A DNA stretch of 64,000 nucleotides from Shewanella loihica PV-4 (GTDB lineage Bacteria > Pseudomonadota > Gammaproteobacteria > Enterobacterales > Shewanellaceae). The position numbers and the translations under genes were made by a program. The stretch is from assembly GCF_000016065.1 (NCBI RefSeq), contig NC_009092.1, forward strand, positions 1,240,001 through 1,304,000, written 5' to 3'. This document shows positions 62,585 to 64,000 of the stretch, in pieces. How positions within the stretch are numbered: position 1 is the first letter of the stretch; every line of letters starts with the position of its first letter. A model generated the notes under the pieces. That model saw only the letters and a program-made list of their open reading frames with translations, was not told the DNA's origin and searched no databases.

Positions 62585-62854
62585 TCTGGACCTGCCATTG
62601 TTATGACTTTTCCTCCACTCCTAACTGGGTGTATAGTGGCTAGAAAATAGGTATTAGAATCAAAGAGCAAATCTTTGGTATACTTGTAAAAAATAATAAC
62701 AATGCTGGCGAAATTTCGATAACGAAATGGCTAACAGTCTGACTCTACTCTTAAAATAATCTGCATAGTCAAGGGGATAACTTCGCGTTTAGGAGGTATC
62801 TCTATGATTTATAATTGGTATTTATAGGGTCGCAAACACCTTAAGGCTATTTAA
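62585..62854. other. Leader region of the LysR gene
   Basis: About 270 AT-rich bases without a standard gene. Near the right end stands a complete Shine-Dalgarno, AGGAGGT (62791-62797), followed after six bases by a 7-codon ORF (see next entry). No clear promoter hexamers could be fixed. Confidence 0.6.
62804..62827 (+). CDS. Possible 7-codon leader ORF before lysR
   Basis: ATG followed by codons for I-Y-N-W-Y-L and a TAG stop. AGGAGGT lies six bases upstream, a stronger ribosome site than that of the LysR gene itself. It ends 27 bases before the LysR start codon. It may be a regulatory upstream ORF or simply chance; nothing else supports expression. Confidence 0.35.
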   Translation: MIYNWYL

Positions 62855-63796
62855 ATGTTAGAACTTTTAGAACCTATTGCAATTTTTACTCATGTTGCTC
62901 GCGCCGGGAGCTTTAGCTCTGCCGCGCGAAAATTGGGGATTTCTAAATCAAAGGTCAGTACTCAGGTTGCCGACCTTGAGCATAAATTAGGTGTTCAGCT
63001 GATACAGCGTACCACTCGTAGCTTGAGTCTAACCGAGGCCGGACAGCTGCTTTATGCCCAGGGTGAAGAGTTGCTTCGCGATGCCGATCAGGCGGTCGCC
63101 AGCGTACACAATCTCAACGATGCCACGCGCGGCGTACTCAAGGTGGGGATCTCCCAATCCTTCGGTACCATGCACATCATTCCTGCCTTACCAGATTTCA
63201 TGGCCAGACACCCTGAGTTGGAGCTACAGGTTAGCCTGTTGGATCATAAGGTTGACGTGGTCAGTGAGGGCTTAGATCTCCTGTTGACCATGTCTGAGCA
63301 GCTGCCGCTTGGCATGGTGGCCAGGCCCCTGATGAAGTGTCAGTTCCTGCTGGCAGCATCTCCCGAGTATGTGGCCAAGCACGGTTACCCTGAGCGTCCA
63401 GAGCAGCTGGTGGACCATAACTGCCTCGTGTATCACGGCGAGTGGCATGAGCACAGCGTGTGGCAGTTTAAGAAGGGTGACGATTATTGTGAGATTGGCG
63501 TATCGGGTAACTTCAGGGTCGACAACGCGCCGGCGCTCAAGTCTGCAGCCGTGAGCGGTCTGGGTGTGGTGTATCTCGCCAGTTACCTGCTTGAGAATGA
63601 GATAGAGAAGGGCACCCTGGTTCCCTTATTGCCGGAATGGCAGTTGACTCACCATCTGCCATTGCAGGCCGTTTACCCAAGACGTAAACACCTGGCACCT
63701 AAGGTGAGCGCCTTTATCGACTTCATTAAGGATCATATCGGTTCACCACCATATTGGGATGAGCCATACGCCGCCCTGTATGCCCAGCGTAAATAG
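62855..63796 (+). CDS. LysR-family transcriptional regulator
   Basis: A 313-aa regulator. The winged helix-turn-helix (1-60) is FTHVARAGSFSSAARKLGISKSKVSTQVADLEHKLGVQLIQRTTR. The effector domain (about 90-295) follows, with VLKVGISQSFGTMHIIPALPDFMARHPELELQVSL and GVVYLASYLLENEI. The form is that of the CrgA/AaeR-like subgroup. No target can be named: the neighbouring divergent position is empty, and the genes downstream lie outside the window. Confidence 0.92.
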   Translation: MLELLEPIAIFTHVARAGSFSSAARKLGISKSKVSTQVADLEHKLGVQLIQRTTRSLSLTEAGQLLYAQGEELLRDADQAVASVHNLNDATRGVLKVGISQSFGTMHIIPALPDFMARHPELELQVSLLDHKVDVVSEGLDLLLTMSEQLPLGMVARPLMKCQFLLAASPEYVAKHGYPERPEQLVDHNCLVYHGEWHEHSVWQFKKGDDYCEIGVSGNFRVDNAPALKSAAVSGLGVVYLASYLLENEIEKGTLVPLLPEWQLTHHLPLQAVYPRRKHLAPKVSAFIDFIKDHIGSPPYWDEPYAALYAQRK

Positions 63797-63898
63797 CAGG
63801 ATGTGGCTGAAAAAACAGCATTTTATCCATGTTGCTGTTAAGGTCTTTACCATTTTCAGTTATCAATAACTTAAAAACATTGTTCTGATAACAAGACG

Positions 63899-63937
63899 AT
63901 AACCCCCGGTATTTTTGATGTCGGGGGTTATCTTTTT
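63899..63937 (+). terminator. Terminator of the lysR-like gene
   Basis: AACCCCCG and CGGGGGTT form a perfect 8-bp stem around a 13-base loop and run into ATCTTTTTAT. I see no gene in the last 60 bases of the window. Confidence 0.8.
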
Positions 63938-64000
63938 ATAATCATGTAGTTGCACTGGTATTACCTCTCTATTTTGCGATGGCTTATTTAGCTTGAGCTA

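Overview
The window looks like chromosomal DNA of a marine gammaproteobacterium, almost certainly a Shewanella. The evidence is the yggX-mutY / trmB-yggL-yggN order, the murJ-ribF-ileS-lspA-fkpB-ispH operon, a TapY2-type pilus gene, and a LacI-type NagR regulon for N-acetylglucosamine with operators of the form AATGACAGCGTTGTCATT. There is no insertion sequence, prophage, CRISPR array or rRNA. It is mostly core genome with two accessory-flavoured blocks, the type IV pilus minor-pilin cluster and the chitin/GlcNAc cluster.

Layout. 1-1000: a cut-off small membrane protein and the metallochaperone/isomerase slyD. 1450-6460: the attenuated threonine operon thrL-thrABC. 6.7-8 kb: a small lipoprotein convergent with nfo. 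8-11.9 kb: a hybrid histidine kinase, an overlapping response regulator with an unassigned output domain, and a hemerythrin. 11.9-19 kb: a DUF3545 protein, tal-pgi, an OmpA-type porin and a phosphoketolase (xfp). 19.3-24 kb: an alanine/sodium symporter with a CRP site, yaaA, an M28 peptidase, a HlyU-like ArsR regulator and rpsT. 24.4-31.8 kb: the murJ-ribF-ileS-lspA-fkpB-ispH operon. 32-39.5 kb: an AT-rich minor-pilin operon (pilV-pilW-pilX-pilY1-pilE-tapY2) facing two fimT-like genes. 39.6 kb: glnB. 40-55.8 kb: the GlcNAc/chitooligosaccharide cluster. 56 kb: tandem tRNA-Phe and tRNA-Thr. 56.5-63.8 kb: cytochrome b561-YceI, yggX-mutY, trmB-yggL-glsB, a yggN-like gene and a LysR regulator.

How the genes work together. 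In the GlcNAc block, a TonB-dependent receptor and a GH20 lipoprotein hexosaminidase should import and trim chitin oligomers. NagX and NagP handle passage into the cytoplasm, and NagK and NagA make GlcN-6-P. NagR probably controls this through five near-identical palindromes. No deaminase (nagB) is present in the window. A flavin-dependent tryptophan-halogenase-like enzyme and a SapC protein sit inside the block with no obvious role in sugar breakdown.

In central carbon metabolism, a perfect HexR-type palindrome precedes xfp and a half-degenerate copy precedes tal-pgi. This suggests that one sugar-phosphate-responsive regulator controls both.

No wholly new system could be demonstrated. The best candidates for undescribed biology are the halogenase/SapC pair in the GlcNAc regulon, the kinase-regulator-hemerythrin module, the 1.3-kb gene-free stretch carrying two NagR operators, and a 7-codon ORF with a full Shine-Dalgarno just before the last LysR gene.
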